Part shown: piece by piece, positions 1 through 7,015 of the stretch | Position numbering within the stretch: the stretch's first letter is position 1 | How the letters are laid out: every line of letters starts with the position of its first letter | NCBI GenBank assembly: GCA_030038035.1 | Contig: JASHPP010000380.1 | Coordinates: 1-8,592, forward strand | Length of the DNA stretch: 8,592 bases | DNA from: Trebonia sp. | GTDB lineage: Bacteria > Actinomycetota > Actinomycetes > Streptosporangiales > Streptosporangiaceae | Reading direction: 5' to 3' | The notes under the pieces: generated by a model | Told to the model about the DNA's origin: nothing | The model's database searches: none | The model's input: only the letters and a program-made list of their open reading frames with translations | Position numbers and translations under genes: made by a program

Positions 1-1
1 G

Positions 2-583
2 CTCAAGGTCACCGTGTGGGGGTCCACCCTGCTGGCCGCCGCCGCCGGGGCCGAGGCGGACGCGTGGTTCTCCGCCTACCTGGGCGAGCCGGCCCGGCTG
101 GTCTACCTGGACGACCCGACGCGGCGCGCGGTGGACCCGGAGTTCGGCGCGGACGGCGACGTCGTGAGCTTCGCCGACGGGTACCCACTGCTGCTCACGA
201 ACACCGGCTCGCTGCGCCAGCTCGGCGAGTGGCTCGCCGCCGCGGGCGAGCAGCCGGTGCCGATGAACCGGTTCCGCCCCAACGTCGTGGTGACCGGTTT
301 CGAGCCGTGGGCCGAGGACCGCTGGCGCCGCGTCCGGATCGGACCGGTGTCGTTCCGCGTCGCCAAGCCGTGCGGCCGCTGCGTCGTGACCACGACCGAC
401 CAGGTCACCGGCGCGCGCGGCACGCAGCCGCTGAAGATCCTCGGGCGCAAGCGCCGGTTCGGCCAGAGCCTGGTCTTCGGGCAGAACATCATCCCCGACT
501 CCCCCGGAGTCATCCGGGTCGGCGACCCGGTGGAGATCACCGAGTACGCGCCGTACCCTGACGCCATCCCAAGCGCCACGTAG
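2..583 (+). CDS. MOSC-domain protein (YcbX/mARC-like), 5' partial
   Basis: This is the C-terminal 193 residues of a MOSC-domain protein; the frame is open to the left edge, so the start lies outside the window. MOSC proteins carry or transfer molybdenum-cofactor sulfur, and YcbX/mARC members reduce N-hydroxylated compounds with a redox partner. Visible signs are the FRPN motif near residue 91 of the fragment, a tryptophan-rich turn (EPWAEDRW), and the block KPCGRCVVTTTD with cysteines at 124 and 127. The first of these is the expected cofactor-binding Cys of the mARC/YcbX group. It is followed by a GQN motif and a short hydrophilic tail. The family usually has about 270 residues, so roughly a quarter to a third is missing because of the window edge, not mutation. 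No 2Fe-2S domain follows the MOSC domain. The next gene is convergent, so this one ends its transcription unit. The family call is firm; the substrate is unknown. Confidence 0.9.
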   Translation, partial: LKVTVWGSTLLAAAAGAEADAWFSAYLGEPARLVYLDDPTRRAVDPEFGADGDVVSFADGYPLLLTNTGSLRQLGEWLAAAGEQPVPMNRFRPNVVVTGFEPWAEDRWRRVRIGPVSFRVAKPCGRCVVTTTDQVTGARGTQPLKILGRKRRFGQSLVFGQNIIPDSPGVIRVGDPVEITEYAPYPDAIPSAT

Positions 584-615
584 CCCGATACGCGGCGCCG
601 ACACGCGGCAGCGAA

Positions 616-638
616 ACGCCGGGCGGTTTCCCTGGCGT
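616..638 (+). terminator. possible hairpin terminator after the MOSC gene
   Basis: An 8-bp stem (616-623 with 631-638, one G-T pair) encloses a 7-base loop and begins 33 bases after the MOSC stop codon. There is no T-run after it. Many actinomycete terminators lack one, so the role is plausible from position but unproven. Confidence 0.35.
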
Positions 639-651
639 CACTGGAGTCCCG

Positions 652-690
652 CAAGTGCCACTTTGGACACTTTGTGCATGGACAAATCGG
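652..690. promoter_or_regulatory. cluster of A/T-richer palindromes (operator-like)
   Basis: Within 39 bases of about 49% GC, well below the surroundings, there are two palindromes. The first is AAGTG-C-CACTT at 653-663. The second is TTTGT-g-CATG-g-ACAAA at 671-686, symmetric in 14 of 16 positions. The heptamer CACTTTG occurs twice, at 659-665 and 668-674, and an inverted CAAAGT lies at 723-728. This looks like a protein-binding site, but it sits between two gene 3' ends where an operator is not expected. It could serve an unrecognised small transcript, a structural site, or nothing. Confidence 0.3.
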
Positions 691-738
691 GCATTCCGGG
701 CGGCAAAAGGTCATGGAGTGTGCAAAGTCGCGCGCCAG

Positions 739-783
739 TGGCTCTCCTGAGGGGTCGCGGCAGTGGCGCGGTGGCGAGAGCCA
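739..783 (-). terminator. possible long-loop hairpin downstream of aidB
   Basis: A perfect 8-bp inverted repeat (739-746 with 776-783, core GGCTCTC/GAGAGCC) has a 29-base loop that is itself GC-rich. A competing 7-bp pairing exists between 731-737 and 764-770. It lies 15 bases beyond the aidB stop codon, so it may act as a terminator for that gene or for both convergent units. The long loop and absent T-run keep confidence low. Confidence 0.25.
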
Positions 784-797
784 AGGCGGGGCGATAT

Positions 798-2420
798 TTA
801 AGAGGCGGGAGTGGCGCGGGCGATGATCTCACTGGTCCGGAGACCAGCCGGGAGCGTGCCGTAGGCGTGGCCGCGATCGCCGGCCAGCCGGGTGGCGGCG
901 AAGGCGTCCGCGACGGCCGGGTGGCCGTGCCGGACAAGCAGCGCGGCCTGCAGGGTCACGGCCATGGTCTCGGCAAGGCGGCGGGCGCCGGCCTCGGTGG
1001 GGTCGGCGGCCTCCTTGCGCAGCCGGGCAATCGCCTCATCCAGGCGGCGGTCGGCGCCCGTGGCCAGCTCGAGCTCGGCGAAGAAGGCCTCGGCGGACTC
1101 GGGCTGGCGGGTCAGCGCGCGCAGCCCGTCAAGCGCGGCGACGTTGCCTGAGCCCTCCCAGATCGAGCCGAGCGGCGCCTCGCGGTAGAGCCGGGGCATC
1201 CCGGACTCCTCGACGTAGCCGTTGCCGCCCAGGCACTCCAGCGCCTCGGCGGCATGGGCCGGAGCCTGCTTGCACACCCAGTACTTGGTCACGGCGAGGG
1301 CCAGCCGGCGGAAGGCGGCCTCGTCCTGGTCGCCGCGGGCGGCGCGGTCGGTCGCGGCGGCCAGCCGGAGCGCGACCGCGGTCGCCGCCTCGGACTCGAC
1401 CGCCAGGTCCGCGAGCACGTTCGCCAGCAGCGGCTGGTCGATGAGCGTCTTCCCGAACGCCGCGCGGTGCGCGGCATGGTGTGCCGCGTGGATCACGCCG
1501 GCGCGCATGCCGGTCGCGGCGGCGAGCACGCAGTCGAGCCGGGTCGAGTTGACCATCTCGAGGATGACGCGCACGCCGTGGCCCTCCTCCCCCACCAGCC
1601 AGGCGAGCGCGTCTTCGTACTCGACCTCGGCGGAGGCGTTCGAGCGGTTGCCGAGCTTGTCCTTCAGGCGCATCAGGCGCATGCCGTTGCGGTCGCCGTC
1701 GGGGGTCACTCGGGGCAGCAGGAAACAGGACAGGCCGCCGGGCGCCTGCGCGAGGACCATGAACAGGTCGCCCATCGGCGCGGAGGTGAACCACTTGTGG
1801 CCGGTGATGCGGTAGGTGCCGTCACCGGCCGGCACCGCCGTCGTGGTGTTCGCGCGCACGTCGGAACCGCCCTGCTTCTCGGTCATCGACATGCCCGCGA
1901 GCAGGCCCTTCTTGGCCAGCGGCGGGCGGAGCCCGAAATCGTAGTGCGTCGCGGCGAGCAACGGCTCGAACTGGCCGGCCAGCTCGGGGGCGTGGCGCAG
2001 CGCGGGCACGATCGCGTAGGTCATGGAGACCGGGCAGAGGTGGCCGGCTTCGGCCTGCCCCCAGACGTAGAAGCCGGCCGCGCGGGCCACGTGGGCGCCT
2101 GGACGCCGCTCCCGCCACGGCGTGGCGTGCAGGCTGTGGTGGATCGCCGTCCGCATGAGGTCGTGCCAGGCAGGATGGAACTCCACCTCGTCGAGGCGGT
2201 GGCCGTAGCGGTCGTGGGTGCGCAGCTTCGGCGGGTTGTCGTTGGCGAGCCGCCCGTTGTCCTGGGCCAGCTGGCTGCCGGCCAGGCGGCCGAGCCGGCG
2301 CAGCTCTGGCTCGGCCCAGGCCGCGCCCTCGCGGCGCAGCGCCTCAAGCAGGGCGGGGTCGTCGGACGCGTCGTAGTCCGCCAGCGGCGGCGGCTGGTTG
2401 GTGACCTGGTGGGTGGACAT
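798..2420 (-). CDS. aidB: AidB-type acyl-CoA dehydrogenase homologue
   Basis: The product is a 540-residue flavoprotein of the AidB branch of acyl-CoA dehydrogenases, which in E. coli (541 residues) belongs to the adaptive response to DNA alkylation, binds DNA and has weak isovaleryl-CoA dehydrogenase activity. Family blocks occur in order: NQPPPL at 8-13, RLANDNPP near 57-64, MTEKQGGSDVRANTT at 179-193, HKWFTSAPM at 208-216, LKDKLGNRSNAS at 252-263, CLGGNGYVEESGMPRLYREAP at 396-416 (including the family arginine), and SIWEGSGNV at 419-427. The C-terminal region (about 440-540) is the extra domain that AidB uses for DNA binding. I chose the ATG at 2420 because GAGG lies nine bases upstream and THQ.TNQP then begins where AidB begins; an in-frame ATG at 2444 would add eight residues with a poorer site. 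No ada or alkyltransferase gene is nearby, so a role in alkylation defence is inferred from family only. Confidence 0.93.
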   Translation of the reverse strand: MSTHQVTNQPPPLADYDASDDPALLEALRREGAAWAEPELRRLGRLAGSQLAQDNGRLANDNPPKLRTHDRYGHRLDEVEFHPAWHDLMRTAIHHSLHATPWRERRPGAHVARAAGFYVWGQAEAGHLCPVSMTYAIVPALRHAPELAGQFEPLLAATHYDFGLRPPLAKKGLLAGMSMTEKQGGSDVRANTTTAVPAGDGTYRITGHKWFTSAPMGDLFMVLAQAPGGLSCFLLPRVTPDGDRNGMRLMRLKDKLGNRSNASAEVEYEDALAWLVGEEGHGVRVILEMVNSTRLDCVLAAATGMRAGVIHAAHHAAHRAAFGKTLIDQPLLANVLADLAVESEAATAVALRLAAATDRAARGDQDEAAFRRLALAVTKYWVCKQAPAHAAEALECLGGNGYVEESGMPRLYREAPLGSIWEGSGNVAALDGLRALTRQPESAEAFFAELELATGADRRLDEAIARLRKEAADPTEAGARRLAETMAVTLQAALLVRHGHPAVADAFAATRLAGDRGHAYGTLPAGLRTSEIIARATPAS

Positions 2421-2471
2421 CGCGGTGTGCCTCGTTTCAGCCATGTCTCGTGATTGTCCGTCAGGCGGCTA

Positions 2472-2509
2472 ACGTGGCGCCAGGCCGGCCCGGCGCGCTG
2501 GCGTAGCGT
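2472..2509. promoter_or_regulatory. imperfect dyad between the divergent aidB and PHP genes
   Basis: Arms 2472-2483 and 2498-2509 can pair over 12 positions with one mismatch and two G-T pairs; the inner six (CGCCAG/CTGGCG) are perfect. The loop is 14 bases of G and C. The site lies in the 119-bp gap between two divergent starts, 51 bp from the aidB start and 30 bp from the PHP start. It could be an operator shared by both genes or an RNA hairpin in the PHP leader. I could not recognise convincing -35/-10 pairs in this gap. Confidence 0.35.
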
Positions 2510-2539
2510 GTCGTTCGGCCGGGAAGGGATCTGGTCACC

Positions 2540-3379
2540 GTGCTGCCAGCGGATGGGCATGTGCACAGCCAATGGTCGTGGGACGCGGTCAACGGCTCCA
2601 TGGAGCGGACGTGCGCGCAGGCAGTGGCCATGGGGCTGCCCGCGGTGGCGTTCACCGAGCACGCGGACTACACACCGTGGATCGTGGTGACCGCTGACCT
2701 GGAAGCCGATCCCGACCTCGCGGCCTTCACCAGCCCGGCTGGGGTGCTCGTCCCGCCGGCATTGGACCTGAACGGGTATCTGGAGTGCCTCGGGCGGTGC
2801 CGTGAGCGGTTCTCTGACTTGCGCATCATCAGCGGGGTTGAGCTGGGGGAACCGCACTGGCACGGCGCCGCCGCCGCACGGCTGCTCCGGGCCGGGGAGT
2901 TCGACAGGGTGCTGGGCTCGCAGCACTGCCTTCCGCTCGGCGCGGGATTCGCGGAGCCGCCGAGCTTGTACCGGCACGGTCCGGCAGACCAGGTCGTCCG
3001 CGATTATCTCGCGGAGGTCGTCCGCCTCATTGAGGGCTGCGATGCCTTCGCCGTGCTCGCTCATATCGACTATCCGCTTCGCTACTGGCCAGCGCTGGCC
3101 ACTCCCTTCGACCCGAGCGAGTTCGAGGAAGAATTCAGGCACGCGCTGCGCGTGCTGGCCGGGACGGGCAAGGCGCTGGAAATCAACACGGAAGGGCCGA
3201 TGCACCCGGAGATCGTGCGCTGGTGGCGGGAGGAAGGCGGGCAGGCGGTGACGTTCGGAAGCGACGCCCATGAGCCAGGCAGGATCGGTTACCGGTTCGG
3301 CGAGGCTTCGGCCTTGGCGGAGGCCAGCGGCCTCCGGCCGGGGCGTCATCCGTGGGATTACTGGCGACGCCCACAGTGA
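2540..3379 (+). CDS. PHP-domain metallophosphoesterase (histidinol-phosphatase-like)
   Basis: This 279-residue protein has the four-part metal-binding pattern of the PHP superfamily on a TIM-like barrel: DGHVHS with H7 and H9, FTEHAD with E40 and H41, GVELGEP with E101, GSQH with H129, AHIDYP with H175, and FGSDAHEP with D242 and H244. Such proteins hydrolyse phosphate esters with a cluster of two or three metals. Its single-domain length fits HisK/HisJ-type histidinol phosphatases, but members of this branch also act on other substrates, and no his genes are near. The GTG at 2540 is chosen because GGGAAGGGA lies upstream, an in-frame TAG at 2504-2506 blocks longer forms, and HxH then falls near the N-terminus as usual. 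No signal peptide or membrane segment is seen, so it should be cytoplasmic. It is divergent from aidB and ends 181 bp before nhaA. Confidence 0.85.
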   Translation: MLPADGHVHSQWSWDAVNGSMERTCAQAVAMGLPAVAFTEHADYTPWIVVTADLEADPDLAAFTSPAGVLVPPALDLNGYLECLGRCRERFSDLRIISGVELGEPHWHGAAAARLLRAGEFDRVLGSQHCLPLGAGFAEPPSLYRHGPADQVVRDYLAEVVRLIEGCDAFAVLAHIDYPLRYWPALATPFDPSEFEEEFRHALRVLAGTGKALEINTEGPMHPEIVRWWREEGGQAVTFGSDAHEPGRIGYRFGEASALAEASGLRPGRHPWDYWRRPQ

Positions 3380-3450
3380 GATCGTCGCGTACCGTCCTGG
3401 CCCCACCACGACCCACGATCCCGGTCCGTCCGCATTGATCGGCTGTCGGC

Positions 3451-3473
3451 CGGGTTCACCCGCCGTCGGCGGG
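3451..3473 (+). terminator. two mutually exclusive small hairpins between PHP and nhaA
   Basis: A 6-bp all-GC stem (3459-3464 with 3468-3473, loop GTC) overlaps a 4-bp stem (3451-3454 with 3459-3462, loop TTCA). The region is 70-95 bases after the PHP stop and about 90 bases before nhaA. It may be a terminator for the PHP gene, or an nhaA leader structure with two alternative folds. There is no T-run. The rest of 3380-3560 shows only one further weak stem at 3510-3524. Confidence 0.3.
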
Positions 3474-3560
3474 GACATGACGCGCGGACAGGCCGAGGAG
3501 CTCACAGCCCTGGGTGTTGCCCAGATGAGGCCGGGCCGTCGCGCGGGAGACAATTGAGGC

Positions 3561-5549
3561 ATGACCGAGTCGCAGGCCGACCCGCGGCTGGCAGCCGGGG
3601 CGCCGCAGCCGGATGGCCAGCGGTCCGCCCGGCAAGACAGCGCGGCCGGCGTCCGGAACGATGGCCGGCGCGCCGCCCGGCAGGGGGGCAGCACGGCGTG
3701 GACGTCGCGGCACCGGACGCCGCTGCGGAAGTTCCTGTTCACGGAGACGGGCAGCGCCGCCATCCTGGCCGCGGCGACCCTGGCCGCCCTGATCTGGGCG
3801 AACGTCAGCGCTGCCAGCTACCAGCGGTTCTGGTACACCAAGCTGGCCATCGACGTCGGCGGGCACGGCATATCCATGGACCTGCGGGTGTTCGTGAACT
3901 CCGGCTTGATGACGCTGTTCTTCCTCGTCGTCGGGCTCGAGGCGCGCCGCGAATGGGACATGGGCGAGCTGCGGATCCGCAGCCGGCTGACGCTGCCGCT
4001 GCTCGCCGGGCTTGGCGGCATGGCGGTGCCGATCGCGATCTTCCTCGCGTTCAACGCGGGGCGGCCGAGCGCGCACGGCTGGGGCACCGCGATGTCCACC
4101 GACACCGCGTTCGCCCTCGGCGCGCTCGCGCTGGCCGGGGGCAGCCGCCTGCCCGACCGGGTCCGCACCTACCTGCTGACGTTCTCGGTCGTTGACGACC
4201 TTGCCGGGATCGCGGTCATCGCGATCTTCTACAGCAGCGACGTGAAACTAGTGCCGCTGGTGATCGGCGCCGCCCTGCTCGCGGTCATCGCCTACATCAG
4301 GCACCGCGGCAGCCGTAGCGGTCCGCTCTACCTGCTGATCGGGCTGGCGGCCTGGGTGGCGTTCTTCAAGTCAGGCATCGACCCGATCGTCACCGGGCTC
4401 GTCATCGGCCTGCTCACCTACGCCTACCCGGCGGCACGGCAAGACCTGGAACAGGCCACCGACGCGTTCCGGCTGTTCCGCGAGCAGCCCACGGCACGGC
4501 TCGCGCAGCAGGCACGGGAGGTGGTCCGGACCGCGATCTCGCCCAACGACCGGCTGCAGGACTTTTACCACCGGTGGACAAGCTACGTGATCGTCCCGCT
4601 GTTCGCGCTGGCCAACGCCGGCATCGTGATCAGCGGCTCGTTCCTGGCGCAGGCGTACGCGTCCCCGGCCACGCTCGGGATCATGATCGGTTACCTGGCG
4701 GGCAAGCCGATCGGCACGGCGGGCACCGCCTGGCTGGTCAGCAAGGTCACCAAGGGGCGGGTCTCCCCGCCCATCGGCTGGGGCGCGTGCGCTGGCGTGG
4801 GCGCGGTCGCCGGCATCGGGTTCACGGTATCGCTGCTGATCGCCTCGCTCGCGTTCACCGGCACCGAACTCGCGGAGGCCAAGCTCGGCATCCTCTCCGC
4901 CGCGGTCTGCGCGACGGCCCTGTCCTGGGCGATCTTCCGCGTGATCGGCCTGCTGCCGGCGCGGACCAGGCTGCGGGCGCTGCTCGGCACGGCCACGACG
5001 GTCACCGACCTGGTCGCGCCCGTCGACCCGGAGCGGGACCACATCCGCGGGCCCAAGGAGGACGCGCTCGTCACGCTGGTCGAATACGGCGACTTCGAGT
5101 GCCCGTACTGCGGGCAGGCGGAGCCGGTCGTCCGGGAGCTGATCAAGGAGTACGGGGAACTGCGCTTCGTCTTCCGCCACCTGCCGCTCACCGACGTGCA
5201 CCCGCACGCGCAGCTCGCCGCGGAGGCGGCCGAGGCCGCCGACCGGCAGGGCAAGTTCTGGGACATGCACGACACGCTCATGGACCACCAGGGCGCGCTG
5301 GACACGCGCGACCTGATCCGGTACGCGGCCGACCTGGGGCTCGACACCTCCCAATTCGCCGCCGACCTGCGCAAGCACGTCGGCGCGGCCCGGATCGCCG
5401 AAGACGTCGACTCCGCCGACCTCGCCACCGTCTCGGGCACCCCCACGTTCTTCGTCAACGGCATGCGGCACTACGGCGCCTACGACCTCGCCACGCTGAA
5501 GGAAGCGGTGCGGACCGCCAAGGGCCGGGCGGTGATCGGCGCTCGGTGA
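3561..5549 (+). CDS. nhaA: NhaA Na+/H+ antiporter fused to a DsbA-like thioredoxin domain
   Basis: The 662-residue product has three parts. Residues 1-52 are a polar Arg/Gln/Gly-rich leader of low complexity. Residues 54-470 form an NhaA antiporter, which exchanges cytoplasmic Na+ (or Li+) for external H+. It contains STDTAFALG with D181 (E. coli D133), VVDDLAGI with D212 and D213 (D163/D164, the ion site), PLFALANAG near 346-354, GKPIG with K382 (K300) and GIGFTVSLLIASLAF near 418-432. Residues about 497-655 form a DsbA-like domain with the active site CPYC (C514, C517) and cis-proline loop GTPTFF (P628). Key residues of both halves are kept. This architecture is known in actinobacterial NhaA proteins. 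The ATG at 3561 has GGGAGA ten bases upstream. If the antiporter keeps the usual even number of membrane helices, the oxidoreductase would face the cytoplasm, which is unexpected for a DsbA fold. Its partner thiols are unknown. Confidence 0.93.
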   Translation: MTESQADPRLAAGAPQPDGQRSARQDSAAGVRNDGRRAARQGGSTAWTSRHRTPLRKFLFTETGSAAILAAATLAALIWANVSAASYQRFWYTKLAIDVGGHGISMDLRVFVNSGLMTLFFLVVGLEARREWDMGELRIRSRLTLPLLAGLGGMAVPIAIFLAFNAGRPSAHGWGTAMSTDTAFALGALALAGGSRLPDRVRTYLLTFSVVDDLAGIAVIAIFYSSDVKLVPLVIGAALLAVIAYIRHRGSRSGPLYLLIGLAAWVAFFKSGIDPIVTGLVIGLLTYAYPAARQDLEQATDAFRLFREQPTARLAQQAREVVRTAISPNDRLQDFYHRWTSYVIVPLFALANAGIVISGSFLAQAYASPATLGIMIGYLAGKPIGTAGTAWLVSKVTKGRVSPPIGWGACAGVGAVAGIGFTVSLLIASLAFTGTELAEAKLGILSAAVCATALSWAIFRVIGLLPARTRLRALLGTATTVTDLVAPVDPERDHIRGPKEDALVTLVEYGDFECPYCGQAEPVVRELIKEYGELRFVFRHLPLTDVHPHAQLAAEAAEAADRQGKFWDMHDTLMDHQGALDTRDLIRYAADLGLDTSQFAADLRKHVGAARIAEDVDSADLATVSGTPTFFVNGMRHYGAYDLATLKEAVRTAKGRAVIGAR

Positions 5550-5573
5550 CCCGCGGGGTATCCGGCTGCTGCC

Positions 5574-5579
5574 TAAGAT
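5574..5579 (+). promoter_or_regulatory. possible -10 element for the amidohydrolase gene
   Basis: TAAGAT lies 35 bases before the start codon in the 65-bp gap after nhaA and resembles a primary sigma-factor -10 box. No good -35 hexamer stands 16-19 bases upstream, so either the promoter is weak or the gene is read through from nhaA. Confidence 0.3.
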
Positions 5580-5614
5580 TGGGACGGCAAACTTCACAAG
5601 GAAAGGGCGGTGGC

Positions 5615-6931
5615 GTGGCCAGCAGCAGCGTCGCGATCACGGGCGGGCATGTCGTCCCCGTCGAGGGCGATCCCATCGAGGGCGGAACAGTCCTGCTGGT
5701 AGACGGCAAGATCGCGGCTGTGGCCGGACCCGAGTTCAAGCCGCCGCCAGGCACGGACGCCGTCGACGCGACGGGCAAGTGGGTGCTGCCCGGCTTCATC
5801 GACGCGCACGCCCATCTCGGCGTGTACGAGGAGGGCGAAGGCTGGGCGGGCACCGACACCAACGAGCTGACCGGCCCGGTGCAGGCCCAGGTCAGGGCCC
5901 TTGACGCGATCAACCCGGCGGAGGAGGGCTTCCGCGACGCGATCAGCGGCGGCGTGCTCGCGGTGAACATCAACCCCGGATCCGGCAACCCGATCGGCGG
6001 CCAGACGGTCGCGGTCCGCTGCTGGGGCCGCACCGTGGACGACATGGTGCTGCGCGAGCCCGCCGGCCTGAAGTCGGCGCTCGGCGAGAACCCCAAGCGC
6101 GTCTACGGCGATAAGAAGGAAACCCCGTCCACCAGGCTGGGCACGGCGGCCGTCATCAGGTCCGCGTTCGTGGAGGCCAGCAACTATCTGGCCAGGCAAG
6201 AGGCGGCGAAGGAAAAAGACAACCAGTCTTCCGAACGATCCCCGGTGACTGAGCGGGACCTGAAACTCGAGGCACTTGGCCGCGTGCTGCGCCGGGAGAT
6301 TCCCTGGCGGCAGCACTGCCATCGCGCCGACGACATAGCGACCGCGATGCGGCTGGCGGCGGAGTTCGGCTACGACCTGGTGATCGACCACGGCACCGAG
6401 GCGTACCTGCTCGCGGACAAGATCGCCGCGGCCGGGATCCCCGTCGTGATCGGCCCGCTGCTCACCTCCCGGTCCAAGGTCGAGCTGCGGAACCGGTCGC
6501 TGGCCAACCCTGGGCGGCTGGCGGCGGCCGGCGTCACGATCGCGCTCACCACCGACCACCCGGTGGTGCCCGTGCACTTCCTGATCCACCAGGCCACGCT
6601 GGCGGTCAAGGAGGGCCTGGATCCGGTGACCGCGCTGCGGTCGGTGACGATCAACCCGGCGCGGATCATCGGCGTCGCGGACCGGCTCGGGTCGCTGTCC
6701 GTCGGCAAGGACGCGGACCTTGTCATCTGGTCCGGGGACCCGCTTGACGTGATGTCGCGGGCGGAAGCGGCCTACATCGGCGGGCGGGAGATTTACCGGT
6801 ACGACTACGCGGCGCGGTCGGGTGTGTTCGCGGCTCCGTTACCGGGGTCGCGGCGCTTGGGGAACGGGCGCACCGGCCCGCTTACCAGGGAAAGCCGCCG
6901 GTCAGCCCCGGATTGGCGGCTGCCACGCTAA
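5615..6931 (+). CDS. COG1228-type amidohydrolase (imidazolonepropionase-related)
   Basis: This 438-residue metal-dependent hydrolase belongs to the amidohydrolase superfamily, in the group related to imidazolonepropionase and some dipeptidases. The order is a small beta-sandwich start (AITGGHVVPVEG), the metal motif LPGFIDAHAHLG with H65 and H67, a family block LGENPKRVYG at 156-165, QHCHRADD with H234 and H236, VIDHGTEA with H259, TTDHPVVP with D314, and the closing TINPARIIG and GKDADLVIWSGDPLD blocks. Residues 193-215 are a hydrophilic variable insert. After about residue 397 comes a 40-residue basic, Pro/Arg-rich tail that I cannot assign. The GTG at 5615 follows AAGGAAAGGG with about seven bases of spacing; the frame upstream is only an open shadow of nhaA. 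Leu409 is encoded by TTA (6839-6841), the codon that makes translation depend on the bldA tRNA in Streptomyces. No signal peptide is seen. The natural substrate cannot be told from sequence. Confidence 0.88.
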   Translation: MASSSVAITGGHVVPVEGDPIEGGTVLLVDGKIAAVAGPEFKPPPGTDAVDATGKWVLPGFIDAHAHLGVYEEGEGWAGTDTNELTGPVQAQVRALDAINPAEEGFRDAISGGVLAVNINPGSGNPIGGQTVAVRCWGRTVDDMVLREPAGLKSALGENPKRVYGDKKETPSTRLGTAAVIRSAFVEASNYLARQEAAKEKDNQSSERSPVTERDLKLEALGRVLRREIPWRQHCHRADDIATAMRLAAEFGYDLVIDHGTEAYLLADKIAAAGIPVVIGPLLTSRSKVELRNRSLANPGRLAAAGVTIALTTDHPVVPVHFLIHQATLAVKEGLDPVTALRSVTINPARIIGVADRLGSLSVGKDADLVIWSGDPLDVMSRAEAAYIGGREIYRYDYAARSGVFAAPLPGSRRLGNGRTGPLTRESRRSAPDWRLPR

Positions 6932-7004
6932 TTGCCTATAGAAAAGCGTCTTTGCGTCAACCATCGATCGTTAGCGCGCGTCCTCTGGGGAAAAGCCGAG
7001 AGGC

Positions 7005-7011
7005 GGGGAGG
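7005..7011 (+). promoter_or_regulatory. ribosome binding site that fixes the CHAP gene start
   Basis: GGGGAGG stands four bases before the GTG at 7016. This supports GTG 7016 over an in-frame TTG at 6932, which would put 28 non-signal-like residues in front of the signal peptide. A weak stem (6982-6986 with 6999-7003) sits just upstream. Confidence 0.6.
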
Positions 7012-7015
7012 GCAT

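Noticed and set aside
584..714. Minus-strand reading frame starting at 714 with five cysteines in its first 16 residues (metal-binding look)
   Set aside because: There is no ribosome binding site before its ATG, and after about 43 residues it runs antisense to the MOSC gene with the look of a shadow frame. The Cys pattern comes largely from the repeated CACTTTG element.
762..819. Repeated 10-mer AGTGGCGCGG at 762-771 and 810-819
   Set aside because: Two copies of a GC-rich 10-mer at this spacing are easily due to chance in such DNA, and the second copy is inside the aidB coding region.
1254..2453. Long open frame on the plus strand across aidB
   Set aside because: It is antisense to aidB, is Gly/Arg/Val-rich with no recognisable motif, and is typical of shadow frames in high-GC DNA.
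2021..3763. Long minus-strand frame across the PHP gene and into aidB
   Set aside because: It is antisense to well-supported genes, has low-complexity composition, and reads aidB out of frame.
4574..5614. Long N-terminal extension of the amidohydrolase overlapping nhaA
   Set aside because: The translated stretch is Arg/Gly/Pro-rich shadow sequence of nhaA; the real family start is GTG 5615 with a good ribosome binding site.
6850..7015. Cyclic di-AMP (ydaO-type) riboswitch upstream of the CHAP gene
   Set aside because: Purine runs such as GGGGAAAAGCCGAG recall that class, but I cannot find its conserved paired core, and the gap is too short unless it extends into the amidohydrolase gene.
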